A DNA stretch of 64,000 bases from Massilia sp. TS11 (GCF_022012445.1 NZ_JAKLTS010000001.1:669592-733591), one strand, 5' to 3'; shown: positions 50,149 through 60,701, counted from the first letter of the stretch. Numbers and translations are program-made. The notes: generated by a model from the sequence alone, not told the origin.

Positions 50149-50925
50149 ATGAATCTCCAGCTACTGCAAACGCGCCTCGGTTATACGTTCAAGGACATTA
50201 CCCTGCTCCAGCAGGCCTTGACGCACCGCAGCCATAGCAGTACGCACAACGAAAGGCTGGAATTCCTTGGCGACTCCGTGCTCAACTGCGTGGTCGCCAA
50301 CATCCTGTACGAACGCTTCACCCAGCTCGACGAGGGCGACCTGTCGCGCCTGCGCGCGAATCTGGTCAAGCAGCAGTCGCTCTACGAAATCGCCCAGAAG
50401 CTCGAACTGTCGCAGTTCCTGCGCCTGGGCGAAGGCGAGCTGAAGTCGGGCGGTTTCCGCCGCCCCTCGATTCTGGCCGACACCCTCGAAGCCCTGCTCG
50501 GCGCCATCTTCCTCGATACCGGTTTCGATGCGGCGCGCGACACCATCCGCGCCTTCTACATCCCGATTCTCGACTCGGTCGATCCGCGCACCCTGGGCAA
50601 GGACGCCAAGACCCTGTTGCAGGAATTCCTGCAGAGCAAGAAAGTCTCGCTGCCGCAGTACAACGTGGTGGCCACGCACGGCGCGGCTCACAGCCAGGAA
50701 TTTGAAATTGAGTGCCTGGTGCCTAAACTGGGGATACAGGTGTTCGGCCGGGGCGGCAGCCGCCGCGCGGGCGAGCAGGCGGCCGCCAAGCTGGCCCTCG
50801 ACGTGGCCCAGCAGGCGCTGGCCAAATCTCCGGGACCGGGCCGCAAGCCGCGCCAGCGTTCGGCCCAACTGAAACTGGCCGGTATCGCCACCATCCAGGG
50901 CGAATTGGACGTAGACCATGAGTGA
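50149..50925 (+). CDS. rnc: Ribonuclease III
   Basis: A 258-residue double-strand RNase. The catalytic motif [15 protein letters not shown] is at about 37-51, the second acidic site in [13 protein letters not shown] near 111-123, and the double-stranded RNA-binding domain at about 155-225 ([14 protein letters not shown]...). A basic C-terminal extension follows. It overlaps era by 8 bases. Confidence 0.97.
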   Translation: MNLQLLQTRLGYTFKDITLLQQALTHRSHSSTHNERLEFLGDSVLNCVVANILYERFTQLDEGDLSRLRANLVKQQSLYEIAQKLELSQFLRLGEGELKSGGFRRPSILADTLEALLGAIFLDTGFDAARDTIRAFYIPILDSVDPRTLGKDAKTLLQEFLQSKKVSLPQYNVVATHGAAHSQEFEIECLVPKLGIQVFGRGGSRRAGEQAAAKLALDVAQQALAKSPGPGRKPRQRSAQLKLAGIATIQGELDVDHE

Positions 50926-51808
50926 CACCCCTTTCCGCTGTGGCTATATCGCCATTGTCGGGCGCCCGAATGTGGGCAAATCGACGCTGATGAACGCCCT
51001 GATCGGCGCCAAGGTCAGCATTACCTCGCGCAAGGCCCAGACCACGCGCCACCGCATCACCGGCATCCAGACCCATGACGACGCCCAGTTCGTCTACGTC
51101 GACACCCCGGGTTTCCAGACCCGCCATGCGAATGCCCTCAACAAGACGCTCAACAAGACCGTCACCAATACGCTGACCGCGGCCGACGTGATCTGCTTCA
51201 TCATCGAAGCAGGCACCTTCGGCCCGGCCGACCAGCAGGTGCTCGACCTGCTGCCGAAAAACGTGCCCGTGATCCTGGTGATCAACAAGTCGGACACGAT
51301 GAAGGACAAGGCGCGCCTGATGCCCTTCGCGGCCGAGGTGGCCGGCAAGCGCGCGTTCGCCGCGGTTGTGCCGGTGTCGGCCAAGGCGCGTTTCCAGCTC
51401 GACGCGCTCGAAGGCGAAATCAAGAAGCACCTGCCCGAGCAGGACGCGATCTTCGACGCCGACGACATCACCGACCGCAGCGAGAAATTCCTGGCCGCCG
51501 AAATCGTGCGCGAAAAGCTGTTCCGCCTGATGGGCGACGAGCTGCCCTACACGAGCACGGTGCTGATCGAGCAGTTCGAGCAGGAGGGCGCGCTGCGCCG
51601 CATCTTCGCGGCGATTCTGGTCGAGCGCGACGCGCACAAGGCCATGGTCATCGGCAACAAGGGCGCGCGCCTGAAGGAGCTGTCGACCCAGTCGCGGCTG
51701 GACATGGAAAAGCTGTTCGGCGGTCCGGTCTACCTGGAAATCTGGGTCAAGGTCAAATCCGGCTGGGCCGATAACGAAGCGGGCTTGCGCGCCTACGGAT
51801 ACGAGTAG
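50918..51808 (+). CDS. era: GTPase Era
   Basis: A 296-residue GTPase required for 16S rRNA maturation. G1 [16 protein letters not shown] (13-28), [13 protein letters not shown] near 127-130, and the KH domain at the end with [13 protein letters not shown]. The start overlaps the rnc stop; recO follows three bases after. Confidence 0.98.
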   Translation: MSDTPFRCGYIAIVGRPNVGKSTLMNALIGAKVSITSRKAQTTRHRITGIQTHDDAQFVYVDTPGFQTRHANALNKTLNKTVTNTLTAADVICFIIEAGTFGPADQQVLDLLPKNVPVILVINKSDTMKDKARLMPFAAEVAGKRAFAAVVPVSAKARFQLDALEGEIKKHLPEQDAIFDADDITDRSEKFLAAEIVREKLFRLMGDELPYTSTVLIEQFEQEGALRRIFAAILVERDAHKAMVIGNKGARLKELSTQSRLDMEKLFGGPVYLEIWVKVKSGWADNEAGLRAYGYE

Positions 51809-51810
51809 CC

Positions 51811-52584
51811 GTGAACCAGCTAGCCGACGCCGGGAATCTGGCTGCACCGAAACGCAGCCGCCCGGCCGCGCGCGACCTGCGGGTGCTGGGCCAGCCCGGC
51901 TTTGTGCTGCACAGCTATCCCTACAAGGAAACCAGCCTCATCGTTGAGATGTTCACGCGCGACCACGGCCGCATCGGCCTGGTGGCCAAGGGTGCCAAGC
52001 GGCCCCATTCGCGCCTGCGCGGCGTGCTGCAGACCTTCCAGCCGCTCAATACCTCATGGTCCGGCAAGGCCGAACTGCGCACCCTGATCGATGCCGAATG
52101 GGTGGGCGGCCTGCTGCCGCTCGAAAAGACCGCCTTGCTGTGCGGCTTCTATCTGAACGAGCTGCTGGTGAAACTGGTGGCGCGCGACGACCCCCATCCG
52201 GCCCTGTTCGACCATTATGTGTCGACCCTGAACCAGCTGGCCCATGGCGAACCGGCCCAGATCGTGCTGCGCAAGTTCGAGCGCGCGCTGCTGAAGGAAA
52301 CCGGGGTCGCGGCCGATCTCACGCGCTGCACCAGCACGCGCGCGCCAGTTGCGCCAGAATGCTGGTATGTGGTGGACCCCGAGCGCGGGCCGCGCCCGGC
52401 CGAGGCCGGCGACAACTGGCCGCGCGTCGAAGGCCGCACCCTGCTGGCGATGGAGGCCGAGGACTATGCCGCGGCCGCCACCCAGCAGCAGAGCAAGCAG
52501 CTGATGCGCTTCCTGCTGGCCCACCACCTTGGCGGCGCGCCCCTGAACACGCGCCAGATTTTGATCGACCTGATGCAGATTTAA
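51811..52584 (+). CDS. recO: DNA repair protein RecO
   Basis: A 257-residue RecO, which loads RecA onto SSB-coated DNA with RecR. The start [35 protein letters not shown] and the late [21 protein letters not shown] are family features. It uses GTG at 51811, three bases after the era stop, with an unusual 17-residue polar extension. The stop overlaps pdxJ by one base (TAATG). Confidence 0.94.
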   Translation: MNQLADAGNLAAPKRSRPAARDLRVLGQPGFVLHSYPYKETSLIVEMFTRDHGRIGLVAKGAKRPHSRLRGVLQTFQPLNTSWSGKAELRTLIDAEWVGGLLPLEKTALLCGFYLNELLVKLVARDDPHPALFDHYVSTLNQLAHGEPAQIVLRKFERALLKETGVAADLTRCTSTRAPVAPECWYVVDPERGPRPAEAGDNWPRVEGRTLLAMEAEDYAAAATQQQSKQLMRFLLAHHLGGAPLNTRQILIDLMQI

Positions 52585-53354
52585 TGTCTATGAGCTTCTT
52601 GCAACCGACCGGCAGCACCCTCGACCTTGGCGTCAACATCGACCACGTGGCCACCTTGCGCAATGCGCGCGGCACCGCCTATCCCGATCCGGTGCGCGCC
52701 GCCGTGCTGGCCGAGCAGGCCGGCGCCGACGCCATCACCCTGCACCTGCGCGAAGACCGCCGCCACATCAAGGATGCCGACGTGCTGGCGATCCGCCCGC
52801 AGCTGATCACGCGCATGAACCTGGAAGCGGCCGTGACGGCCGAGATGATCGATTTCGCCTGCCGCGTCCGGCCGCAGGACGTCTGCCTGGTGCCCGAGCG
52901 GCGCGAGGAAGTGACGACCGAAGGCGGGCTGGACGTGGTGCGCTACTACAAGGAAGTCGAGGCGGCCGTGCGCCAGCTGCAGGGCGAGGGCATCCGCGTG
53001 TCCCTGTTCATCGATGCCGACGAGCAGCAGATCGCCGCCGCCGCCGCCGTCGGCGCGCCCGTGATCGAACTGCACACGGGCCGCTATGCCGACAGCGAAG
53101 GCGCCGCCCAGGCCCAGGAGCTGGCGCGCATCCGCGCCGGCGTGGCCACAGGCGTGCGCCATGGCCTCAAGGTCAATGCCGGCCACGGCCTGCATTACAC
53201 GAATGTGCAGGCGGTCGCCGCGATCGCCGATATCGCCGAGCTGAACATCGGCCACGCGATCGTCGCCCATGCCGTTTTCGTCGGCTGGGAAAATGCCGTG
53301 CGCGAAATGAAGGCCATCATGCTGGCCGCCCGTTACGGCACCGAGGTGAAATGA
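52584..53354 (+). CDS. pdxJ: Pyridoxine 5'-phosphate synthase
   Basis: A 256-residue TIM-barrel enzyme that closes the pyridine ring of vitamin B6. [16 protein letters not shown] near 13-28, [13 protein letters not shown] near 53-65, [16 protein letters not shown] and [13 protein letters not shown] are conserved. ATG at 52584 overlaps the recO stop; ATG at 52590 is an alternative. The ATGA at its end overlaps acpS. Confidence 0.97.
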   Translation: MSMSFLQPTGSTLDLGVNIDHVATLRNARGTAYPDPVRAAVLAEQAGADAITLHLREDRRHIKDADVLAIRPQLITRMNLEAAVTAEMIDFACRVRPQDVCLVPERREEVTTEGGLDVVRYYKEVEAAVRQLQGEGIRVSLFIDADEQQIAAAAAVGAPVIELHTGRYADSEGAAQAQELARIRAGVATGVRHGLKVNAGHGLHYTNVQAVAAIADIAELNIGHAIVAHAVFVGWENAVREMKAIMLAARYGTEVK

Positions 53355-53746
53355 TCTACGGGATCGGCACCGACATCGTGCGCATTGCGCGCATGGCCGA
53401 GGCCCTGGCCCGCAGCGAGCGTTTCGCCGCCAAGGTGCTCGGTCCCGAGGAGTTGCAGGAATTTGCCGCCCGCCGCGCGCGCGATCCGCAGCGCGGCCTG
53501 GCCTATCTGGCCACCCGCTTCGCCGCCAAGGAAGCCCTGGCCAAGGCCCTGGGCACCGGCGTGCGCGGCGTGATGACTCTGCCCGCCGCCCAGATTCTGA
53601 ACACGCCCGAGGGCAAGCCCTATCTGCAGTGCGATGCCGCCCTCGGCGCTGAGTTGCAGGCGCGCGGCCTGGCCGCCCAGATCAGCCTGAGCGACGAGGC
53701 CGAGTATGCCGTCGCGTATTGCATCCTGACCCAGAACGCCGCATGA
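53351..53746 (+). CDS. acpS: Holo-ACP synthase
   Basis: A 131-residue phosphopantetheinyl transferase that activates [18 protein letters not shown] with the metal-binding Asp8, and [16 protein letters not shown] near 55-70 with the second site. Overlaps pdxJ and uvrC by ATGA each. Confidence 0.97.
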   Translation: MIYGIGTDIVRIARMAEALARSERFAAKVLGPEELQEFAARRARDPQRGLAYLATRFAAKEALAKALGTGVRGVMTLPAAQILNTPEGKPYLQCDAALGAELQARGLAAQISLSDEAEYAVAYCILTQNAA

Positions 53747-55584
53747 GCACGCATAAGGAAGAAGTGCTGGCCCTGGTGGCCAAGCTGCCCAATCTGCCCG
53801 GCGTCTACCGGTATTTCGATGCCGACGATCAGGTGCTGTACGTGGGCAAGGCGCGCGACCTGAAAAAGCGCGTGTCCAGCTATTTCCAGAAGACCCTGAC
53901 CAGCCCGCGCATCGCCATGATGGTCGAGAAGATCGCGCGGCTGGAAACGACGGTCACCCATACCGAGGCCGAAGCCCTGATCCTGGAAAACAACCTGATC
54001 AAGGCGCTCAAGCCGCGCTACAACATCCTGTTCCGCGACGACAAGTCCTACCCGTACCTGAAGCTGACCGGGCAGGAGATTCCGCGCATGGCCTATTACC
54101 GCGGCGCCGTCGACCGCAAGAACCAGTATTTCGGCCCCTTCCCGAACGCCTGGGCCGTGCGCGAGTCGATGCAGATTCTGCAGAAGGTGTTCATGCTGCG
54201 CACCTGCGAGGACACGGTCTTCCACAACCGCACCCGGCCCTGCCTGCTGCACCAGATCCACCGCTGCAGCGGTCCCTGCGTGGGCGCGATCAGCAAGGAA
54301 GACTACCTGGCCGATGTCGAACACGCCGCCAAGTTCCTGCGCGGGCGCCAGACCGAAGTGCTGGCCGAACTCGAAACCAAGATGCACGGCTTTGCGGCCG
54401 AGCTGAAGTTCGAGCAGGCGGCCGCCGTACGCAACCAGATCCAGTCGCTGGCCAAGGTGCTGCAGCAGCAGGCGATGGAGTCGACCGACGACGCCGACGT
54501 CGACATCATCGCTGTGGTGGTGCAGGGCGGACGCGCCTGCGTCAATCTGGCCATGGTGCGCGGCGGCCGCCATCTGGGCGACCGCGCTTACTTCCCGACC
54601 CAGGTCAGCGAAGCCATGGTGGGCGAGGGCAGCAGTATCGAAGCCGAAGTGCTGGCTGCCTTCATCGCCCAGCACTATGGCGACAGCTTCATCCCGGGCA
54701 CGCTGATTTTGAACACTGATTTCGACCAGCCCGAGCTGATGGTGGCCCTGACCGAGCAGTGCGGGCACCGCATCCACCTGGTGTTCCAGCCGCAAGGCCA
54801 GCGCCGCCAGTGGCAGGAGCTGGCCCAGAAAGGCGCCGAGATTGCGCTGGCGCGCCTGCTGTCCGAGCAAGGATCGCAGCAGGCGCGCACGCGCGCCCTG
54901 GCCGAGACCCTGAGTCTGGACGACGCCGATCTCGAGACCCTGCGCGTCGAGTGCTTCGACATCAGCCATACGCAGGGCGAAGCGACCCAGGCCTCGTGCG
55001 TGGTGTTCCACCACCACCAGATGCAGAACGGCGAATACCGGCGCTACAACATCACCGGCATCACGCCCGGCGACGACTACGCCGCCATGCGCCAGGTGCT
55101 GCTGCGCCGCTACGAAAAAGTGGCCAATGGCGACGGCGTGATGCCCGACATCGTGCTGATCGACGGCGGCAAAGGCCAGATCGAAATGGCGCGCCAGGTG
55201 TTTGTCGAGCTTGGTCTGGACACCAGCCTGATCGTCGGCGTGGCCAAAGGGGAAGGGCGCCGCGTCGGCCTCGAGACCCTGGTCTTCGTCGACGGCCGCA
55301 GCCCGCTCGAGCTGGGCAAGGAATCGGCCGCGCTGATGCTGGTCGCCCAGATCCGCGACGAGGCCCACCGCTTCGCCATCACCGGCATGCGCGCCAAGCG
55401 CGCCAAGGCGCGCACCAGTTCGCGTCTGGAGGACATCGAAGGGATCGGCGCCAAGCGGCGCGCCAAGCTGCTGGCGCGTTTCGGCAGTCTGAAGGGCGTG
55501 GCCAATGCCAGCGTGGAAGAGCTGATGACGGTGGAAGGCATCTCCACCCAGCTCGCCGAGGAAATTTACAAACAGCTGCACTAA
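53743..55584 (+). CDS. uvrC: Excinuclease ABC subunit C
   Basis: A 613-residue UvrC, which makes both incisions in nucleotide excision repair. The GIY-YIG domain is [25 protein letters not shown] (19-43); UvrB-binding helix near 200-240; RNase H-like C-terminal nuclease with [11 protein letters not shown] and LIDGGKGQ; tandem helix-hairpin-helix at the end ([25 protein letters not shown]). The start at 53743 overlaps acpS. Confidence 0.97.
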   Translation: MSTHKEEVLALVAKLPNLPGVYRYFDADDQVLYVGKARDLKKRVSSYFQKTLTSPRIAMMVEKIARLETTVTHTEAEALILENNLIKALKPRYNILFRDDKSYPYLKLTGQEIPRMAYYRGAVDRKNQYFGPFPNAWAVRESMQILQKVFMLRTCEDTVFHNRTRPCLLHQIHRCSGPCVGAISKEDYLADVEHAAKFLRGRQTEVLAELETKMHGFAAELKFEQAAAVRNQIQSLAKVLQQQAMESTDDADVDIIAVVVQGGRACVNLAMVRGGRHLGDRAYFPTQVSEAMVGEGSSIEAEVLAAFIAQHYGDSFIPGTLILNTDFDQPELMVALTEQCGHRIHLVFQPQGQRRQWQELAQKGAEIALARLLSEQGSQQARTRALAETLSLDDADLETLRVECFDISHTQGEATQASCVVFHHHQMQNGEYRRYNITGITPGDDYAAMRQVLLRRYEKVANGDGVMPDIVLIDGGKGQIEMARQVFVELGLDTSLIVGVAKGEGRRVGLETLVFVDGRSPLELGKESAALMLVAQIRDEAHRFAITGMRAKRAKARTSSRLEDIEGIGAKRRAKLLARFGSLKGVANASVEELMTVEGISTQLAEEIYKQLH

Positions 55585-55632
55585 TGCAGCTGTGCATGTA
55601 GACTAGCGCCAAAATAAAACAGATAAGCGAAC

Positions 55633-56214
55633 ATGCCTGTCAATATACCGATTTTGCTGACCTGGCTGCGGATGGCCCTGATTCCGCTGGTGGTCGGCGT
55701 CTACTACCTGCCGCCGCACTGGCTGCCGCGTTCGGATGCGAACCTGGCGGCCACCATCGTCTTCATCGTCGCCGCCGTCACCGACTGGTTTGACGGTTTT
55801 CTGGCGCGGCGCTGGAACCAGACCTCGGCCTTTGGCGCCTTCCTCGATCCCGTGGCCGACAAGCTGATGGTGGCGGGCGCGCTGCTGGTGCTGGTCCAGC
55901 TCGACCGCGTGAATGCGGTCGTGGCCTTCATCATCATCGGGCGCGAGATTGCCATTTCCGCCCTGCGCGAGTGGATGGCCCAGATCGGCGCATCCAAGTC
56001 CGTGGCCGTGCACCAGATCGGCAAGGTCAAGACCACGGCCCAGATGGTGGCGATTCCGATGCTGCTCTACGATGGCATGCTGTTCGGGGCGATCGACACC
56101 AATTACTGGGGCAACCCGCTGCTGCTGATTGCCGCCGTGCTCACGGTGGTGTCGATGTTCTACTATCTGCGCCTGGCCTGGCCGCTGATCAAGGAAAAAT
56201 CAGGCCAACTGTAA
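55633..56214 (+). CDS. pgsA: CDP-diacylglycerol-glycerol-3-phosphate 3-phosphatidyltransferase
   Basis: A 193-residue integral membrane enzyme for phosphatidylglycerol synthesis. The CDP-alcohol phosphotransferase motif DGFLARRWNQTSAFGAFLDPVADK is at about 56-79, with all the expected Asp and Gly residues; four to five hydrophobic helices surround it. Followed by a small secreted protein gene 9 bases on. Confidence 0.97.
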   Translation: MPVNIPILLTWLRMALIPLVVGVYYLPPHWLPRSDANLAATIVFIVAAVTDWFDGFLARRWNQTSAFGAFLDPVADKLMVAGALLVLVQLDRVNAVVAFIIIGREIAISALREWMAQIGASKSVAVHQIGKVKTTAQMVAIPMLLYDGMLFGAIDTNYWGNPLLLIAAVLTVVSMFYYLRLAWPLIKEKSGQL

Positions 56215-56223
56215 GGAGGTCTC

Positions 56224-56622
56224 ATGAAATCCAGTATCGCCATGGCCAGCCTGCTGCTGGCCACAGCGGCCCAGGCCCAGGTCAGTGGCCAGGTGACGAT
56301 CACGGCCGGTTCGCCCGATTTTTACGGCCGCATCGAGATCGGCAATCTGCCCCGGCCGACCGTGATCTACCAGGAGCCGCGCATCGTGCGGCCGCCCAAG
56401 GTGGTGGTCGCCGAGCCCCTGTATCTGCGCGTGCCGCCCGGCCACATCAAGCACTGGGACAAGCACTGCGCGCGCTACCAGGCCTGCGAGCGGCGCGTCT
56501 ATTTCGTGCAGGAAGACTGGTACAGCAGCGTCTACGCCCCGGCCCAGCGCGGCGAGGGCCGGCCCGACGAGCGCGGTCCCGGCAAGGACCACGGCAAAGG
56601 CCACGGCAAGCACAAAGACTAA
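56224..56622 (+). CDS. Small secreted basic protein
   Basis: A 132-residue protein with a signal peptide (MKSSIAMASLLLATAAQAQ) and a mature part rich in Pro, Arg and Tyr: YGRIEIGNLPRPTVIYQEPRIVRPPKVVVAEPLYLRVPPGHIKHWDKHCARYQAC, two cysteines, and a Gly/His/Lys-rich tail. This pattern is seen in unnamed periplasmic proteins of betaproteobacteria; function unknown. A very strong AAGGAGG precedes the start. Confidence 0.78.
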   Translation: MKSSIAMASLLLATAAQAQVSGQVTITAGSPDFYGRIEIGNLPRPTVIYQEPRIVRPPKVVVAEPLYLRVPPGHIKHWDKHCARYQACERRVYFVQEDWYSSVYAPAQRGEGRPDERGPGKDHGKGHGKHKD

Positions 56623-56632
56623 AAATATCCAC

Positions 56633-56718
56633 CCAAACAAATCGGGGTCAGACCCCATTTGTTTGCGCGGCAAGCCCTTTCTGTACAGATAAATGGGGTC
56701 TGACCCCGATTTGTTTGG
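56633..56718. repeat. GGGGTCAGACCCC repeat element, copy B
   Basis: A perfect 28-base inverted repeat, 56633-56660 against 56691-56718, each arm itself containing a GGGGTC/GACCCC palindrome, with a 30-base spacer. The right arm is identical to 3525-3552. It fills the gap between the small secreted protein and the binding-protein gene. Confidence 0.9.
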
Positions 56719-56736
56719 ATTACAATGAAAGGCATC

Positions 56737-57513
56737 ATGATTGCTCGGCGCACAGCTTGTCTGGCGGTCCTGGCTGGCGGATGGCTGGCGGGGATGGGTG
56801 TTGCCCGGGCCGATAGTCAGAGCCTGCATTTTGTGATGGAACCTCTGCCGCCCTTCGTCATCGATGCGGGCGGGAAGCCGGCCGGTCCCTTTCCCGAGAT
56901 TGTCAACGCGGCCTGTGCGCAACTGAAACTGCGCTGCGTGTTCGAAATGCTGCCCTGGCGGCGCGCCTATGCGCTGGCGGAGCGCGGCGTGGTCGATGGC
57001 ATCTTTGTGCTGGCGCGCACGCCTGAGCGCGAACAGGTCTTTCACTTCACCATCCCTGTCGTGCAGTCCGCGTATGCGCTGTTCGTGCGCCAGCACAGCA
57101 GCCTGCACTACCGTCAGGCGGGCGACCTCAGCGGCTTTACCCTGGCGGCCTATGGGCCGTCCTCGACCTCGCGCGCGGCGCAAGAGCTGGCACGCCTGGT
57201 GCCGGATCTGCACGTCGAGATCGAGGTCGATATTCCTTCGGTATTGCGCAAGCTGGCGGCCGGCCGCTATGGCGAGCAGGGCGCGGCGCTGATCAACATC
57301 GATGTCGGCAATTACCTCGTGCAGCGCGGCTATCCGGGCTCGCTGCGCGTGGCCGGCGAGGTGCGCAAGGTCGGCTATGGCATCGCGCTGTCGCGCGCGC
57401 GCCAGTCGACCGAACAGCTCGAACGCTTTAACGCGGCCCTGCATGAACTGCTGCGGCAGGGCACGATTCGCAGCATTAGCGAACGCTACGGCCTGCATCC
57501 GGCGACGCCCTGA
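56737..57513 (+). CDS. Periplasmic solute-binding protein (SBP family 3)
   Basis: A 258-residue protein with a signal peptide (MIARRTACLAVLAGGWLAGMGVARA) and an SBP_bac_3-type mature domain: LHFVMEPLPPFVIDAGGKPAGPFPEIVNAACAQLKLRC and GIFVLARTPEREQVFHFTIPVV. As with the protein at 6992, no ABC permease is nearby. ATG at 56737 is preferred because AAAGG precedes it; ATG at 56725 would add four residues. It lies before galM, but a link to sugar uptake is not shown. Confidence 0.83.
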   Translation: MIARRTACLAVLAGGWLAGMGVARADSQSLHFVMEPLPPFVIDAGGKPAGPFPEIVNAACAQLKLRCVFEMLPWRRAYALAERGVVDGIFVLARTPEREQVFHFTIPVVQSAYALFVRQHSSLHYRQAGDLSGFTLAAYGPSSTSRAAQELARLVPDLHVEIEVDIPSVLRKLAAGRYGEQGAALINIDVGNYLVQRGYPGSLRVAGEVRKVGYGIALSRARQSTEQLERFNAALHELLRQGTIRSISERYGLHPATP

Positions 57514-57567
57514 ACTTCGGCGCCGCGCTCCGGTCGAACCGGAATCAGGCACAGGAGATGAGGCGCG

Positions 57568-58578
57568 ATGCAAACCCAGCTGTTTGGTGAAATGCCCGAT
57601 GGCCAGCCGGTGCACCAGTTCGTTCTCGATAACGGGCGCATCGCCGTGCGGCTCATCGAATATGGCGCAGCCATCACCCACTTGTTCACGCCCGACCGCC
57701 ATGGCGAGCGCGGCGATATCGTGCTGGGCTTCGACGCGCTCGCGCCCTATCTGGCGGGCAGCCCTTACTTTGGCGCCGTGGTCGGGCGCTATGCCAACCG
57801 CATCGCCCACGGCCGCTTCGTGCTGGACGGCCAGACTTACGAACTCGCCTGCAATAATGGCGCGCATCACTTGCATGGCGGCCGTGCCGGTTTTGACAAA
57901 CGCCTGTGGCGCGGCGAGCCCATGGGCGAGCATGCTGTCTGCTTCCACTACCACAGCGCCGATGGCGAGGAAGCTTATCCCGGCAATCTGCGCGTGCGCG
58001 TGCATTACGCGCTCGATGCGGCCGACAGCCTGCTCGTACAGTACGAGGCCGTGACGGACCGGGCCACGCCCTGCAATCTGACGCAGCACACTTACTTCAA
58101 CCTGGCCGGCAGCGGCGACATCCTCGCGCACACCTTGTGCCTGCCGGCCGAGGTGCTGACGCCAATCGACGCCGGTCTGATTCCCCTGCATGCCAGCATG
58201 CCGGTGGCGGGCTCGCCGTTTGATTTCCGCCATGCCCATGCGATCGGGGAGCGCATCGCGGCCGACGATGCGCAGCTCGCGCGCGCCGGCGGCTACGACC
58301 ACAATTTTGTGCTGCTGCCGGAGGCTGCGGTGCGCCTGTGCGATCCGCTCAGCGGGCGCAGCCTGACCTTGCACACGAGCGCGCCGGGCATTCAGTTCTA
58401 CAGCGGTCAGCAGCTCGATGGCAGTCTACGGGGCAAGGGGCGGGTCTTTGGCGCCCACAGCGGTCTGTGTCTGGAACCGCAGTTCTTCCCGGATTCGCCG
58501 AACCGGCCGGATTTCCCGTCCTGCATCCTGCGTCCGGGTGCCGTCTACCGCAGCCAGACGCGTTATGTGTTCGCCTAG
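57568..58578 (+). CDS. galM: Aldose 1-epimerase
   Basis: A 336-residue mutarotase interconverting alpha and beta forms of galactose, arabinose or glucose. Catalytic His in NLTQHTYFNL near 171, substrate site HHLHGGRAGFDKRLW near 95-109, and the catalytic Glu in CLEPQFFPDSPN near 305. AGGAGATGAGG precedes the start. Located with a glycosidase and TonB receptor, it probably prepares a released sugar for catabolism. Confidence 0.95.
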   Translation: MQTQLFGEMPDGQPVHQFVLDNGRIAVRLIEYGAAITHLFTPDRHGERGDIVLGFDALAPYLAGSPYFGAVVGRYANRIAHGRFVLDGQTYELACNNGAHHLHGGRAGFDKRLWRGEPMGEHAVCFHYHSADGEEAYPGNLRVRVHYALDAADSLLVQYEAVTDRATPCNLTQHTYFNLAGSGDILAHTLCLPAEVLTPIDAGLIPLHASMPVAGSPFDFRHAHAIGERIAADDAQLARAGGYDHNFVLLPEAAVRLCDPLSGRSLTLHTSAPGIQFYSGQQLDGSLRGKGRVFGAHSGLCLEPQFFPDSPNRPDFPSCILRPGAVYRSQTRYVFA

Positions 58579-58618
58579 GCGCATACGGTTTTCGTATCGC
58601 TGCGCCGAAAAAAGTCAT

Positions 58619-58643
58619 TAGTCAGGCCTGGCGCCGCTGACTA
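58619..58643. promoter_or_regulatory. Inverted repeat upstream of the GH43 gene
   Basis: Perfect 7-base arms TAGTCAG (58619-58625) and CTGACTA (58637-58643) with an 11-base spacer, 35 bases before the GH43 start. Could bind a dimeric regulator. Confidence 0.35.
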
Positions 58644-58678
58644 GACTGCCCGCTCCGATTGTCATGCGAGGAGTGGGG

Positions 58679-60664
58679 ATGTCCGCCGCCAAGCCGTTTG
58701 CTGTGTTCTTCTCGGAGTCTGGCCGCCACGCGCGGCATTGGCTGATGCTGCTGCTGTGCTGCCTGTCCCATGCCGCTGCGGCGGTGGAGTTCGACAATCC
58801 GCTCGTGCGCCAGCGGGCCGATCCGCACGTCCTCCTGCATACCGACCACCAGTACTACTTCACGGCCACCGTGCCCGAGTACGACCGCATCGAACTGCGC
58901 CGCGCTTCCGACCTGAATCAGCTCGGACAGGCGCCGGCCAAGGTGGTCTGGCGCAAGCACGACAGCGGGCCGATGAGCTACCACATCTGGGCGCCCGAGC
59001 TGCACCGCATCGATGGCAAGTGGTACATCTATTTCACGGCGGGCCGCGCCGACGCGCACTGGGAAATCCGCCCTTATGTGCTGGAGAACGCGTCGCCCGA
59101 TCCGCTGCAGGGTGACTGGAAAGAGCTGGGCCAGGTGCGGATCGGCTGGGAAAGCTTTGCGCTCGACGCCACCACCTTCAACCACAAGGGGCGGCGCTAT
59201 TTTGTCTGGGTCCAACGCGGCCGCACGCCCGAGGAAGGGCAGGGCACAAATATCTACATCGCGCCGATGCGCAGCCCGACGCTGCTGGCCGGGCCCGCCG
59301 TGCTGCTGACCAAACCCGAGTATGACTGGGAGCGCGTCAAGTTCGCCGTCAACGAGGGGCCGGCCGTGCTGATCCGCCATGGCAAGGTGTTTCTCAGCTA
59401 CTCGGCCAGCGCGACCGATGCGAACTATGCGATGGGCCTGCTGACGGCCGATGCCGAGGCCGATCTGCTCGATCCACGCGCGTGGAAAAAATCGCCGGTG
59501 CCGGTGTTCAAGAGCTCGCCGGCACACGGCCAGTACGGGCCGGGCCACAATAGCTTCACCACCACGCCGGACGGCAAGACCGACATCCTCGTCTACCATG
59601 CGCGCGACTACCGCGACATCCAGGGCGACCCGCTGAAGGACCCGAACCGCCACACGCGCGCCCAGCGCATCGATTGGGATGCGGCCGGGTTGCCGGTATT
59701 CGGCGAGCCGGTCGCCGACCGTGGCCAGATCGCCGCCAAGCCCCTGTTCCGCGACCCGATTTTCGATGGCGCGGCCGATCCGGTCGTCGTCCATGCAGGC
59801 CCCGACCGCTGGGTGATGTTCTACACCAACCGGCGCGCCAATGCCTATGCGCCGGACGGCGTCAGCTGGGTGCATGGCACCCAGATCGGCATGGCCGAGT
59901 CGCGCGATGGCGGCGCGCACTGGACCCATCTTGGCGTGGCCGATATCGAGATCCCGCCCGAGCTGGGCGGCGATCAGGCGACGCTGTGGGCGCCCGACGT
60001 CGTGCGCGACGAGCAAGGTAACTGGCATATGTTCCTGACCGTGGTGCCCGGCATCTTCAGCGACTGGAAGCACCCGCGCCACATGGTCCACCTGCGCAGC
60101 CGCAATCTGCAGCGCTGGGAAGACGCGCAGGCGATTCCTCTGCCGACCCAGCGCGCCATCGACGCCAGTCTCGTGCGTTTGCCCGAGGGCGGCTGGCGCA
60201 TGTTCTACAACAACGAGGAGGACAAGAAGTCGATCTGGTATGCCGACAGTCCCGACCTCGTGCACTGGAACGACCGCGGCAGGGCCGTGGGCGACCAAGG
60301 CGGCGAAGGCCCCAAAGTCTTCCGCTGGAAGCAGGCCTGGTGGATGATCACCGATGTCTGGGCGGGCCTGGCCGTCTACCGTTCGGACGATGGCCTGCAC
60401 TGGCAGCGTCAGCCGGGCAATCTGCTGGCCGAGCCGGGCAAGAGCGCCGATGATCAGGTCAAAGGCGGACATGCCGATGTGGTCGTCGTCGGCGAGCGCG
60501 CCTGGCTGTTCTACTTCACCCATCCCGAGCACAAGGACAAGAGCCCGATGCTCAGCTATGCGCAGCGGCGCAGCAGCATCCAGGTGGTCGAGCTGCAGGA
60601 GCGCGACGGGCAGCTCAGCGCCGAGCGCGACGCGCCCACCCGCATCGCCCTGCGCGCCGACTAA
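58679..60664 (+). CDS. Secreted GH43-type glycosidase with two beta-propeller domains
   Basis: A 661-residue protein with a signal peptide (LMLLLCCLSHAAAA, cleavage near residue 36). The first propeller is GH43-like: ADPHVLLHTDHQYYFTAT with the base Asp near 47, IWAPELHR, SFALDATTF with the middle Asp and AVNEGPAVLIRHGKVFLSYSA with the acid Glu, typical of arabinofuranosidases and xylosidases. The second half repeats the pattern (DGAADPVVVHAGPDRWVMFYT, TLWAPDVVRDEQGNWHMFLT, GEGPKVFRWKQAWWMITDVW), so it is a second propeller. GAGGAG supports the start at 58679 over ATG 58664. A palindromic terminator-like repeat follows. Confidence 0.88.
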   Translation: MSAAKPFAVFFSESGRHARHWLMLLLCCLSHAAAAVEFDNPLVRQRADPHVLLHTDHQYYFTATVPEYDRIELRRASDLNQLGQAPAKVVWRKHDSGPMSYHIWAPELHRIDGKWYIYFTAGRADAHWEIRPYVLENASPDPLQGDWKELGQVRIGWESFALDATTFNHKGRRYFVWVQRGRTPEEGQGTNIYIAPMRSPTLLAGPAVLLTKPEYDWERVKFAVNEGPAVLIRHGKVFLSYSASATDANYAMGLLTADAEADLLDPRAWKKSPVPVFKSSPAHGQYGPGHNSFTTTPDGKTDILVYHARDYRDIQGDPLKDPNRHTRAQRIDWDAAGLPVFGEPVADRGQIAAKPLFRDPIFDGAADPVVVHAGPDRWVMFYTNRRANAYAPDGVSWVHGTQIGMAESRDGGAHWTHLGVADIEIPPELGGDQATLWAPDVVRDEQGNWHMFLTVVPGIFSDWKHPRHMVHLRSRNLQRWEDAQAIPLPTQRAIDASLVRLPEGGWRMFYNNEEDKKSIWYADSPDLVHWNDRGRAVGDQGGEGPKVFRWKQAWWMITDVWAGLAVYRSDDGLHWQRQPGNLLAEPGKSADDQVKGGHADVVVVGERAWLFYFTHPEHKDKSPMLSYAQRRSSIQVVELQERDGQLSAERDAPTRIALRAD

Positions 60665-60676
60665 GATCCCCAGCGG

Positions 60677-60701
60677 AAAAATGGGGTCTGACCCCATTTT
60701 T
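60677..60701. repeat. GGGGTCAGACCCC repeat element, copy C (also terminator-like)
   Basis: A single perfect palindrome with 12-base arms (60677-60688 and 60690-60701) 12 bases after the GH43 stop; A and T runs at its ends would let it act as a terminator on both strands. The rest of the gap 60702-61039 shows no gene; a small GC hairpin near 60777-60800 and the ribosome site of the next gene are all I see. Confidence 0.8.

Noticed and set aside
56737..57513. Sugar-binding protein of an ABC importer for the glycan locus
   Set aside because: The fold is the family-3 (amino acid type) binding protein and no ABC permease is nearby, so a sugar role is not supported.
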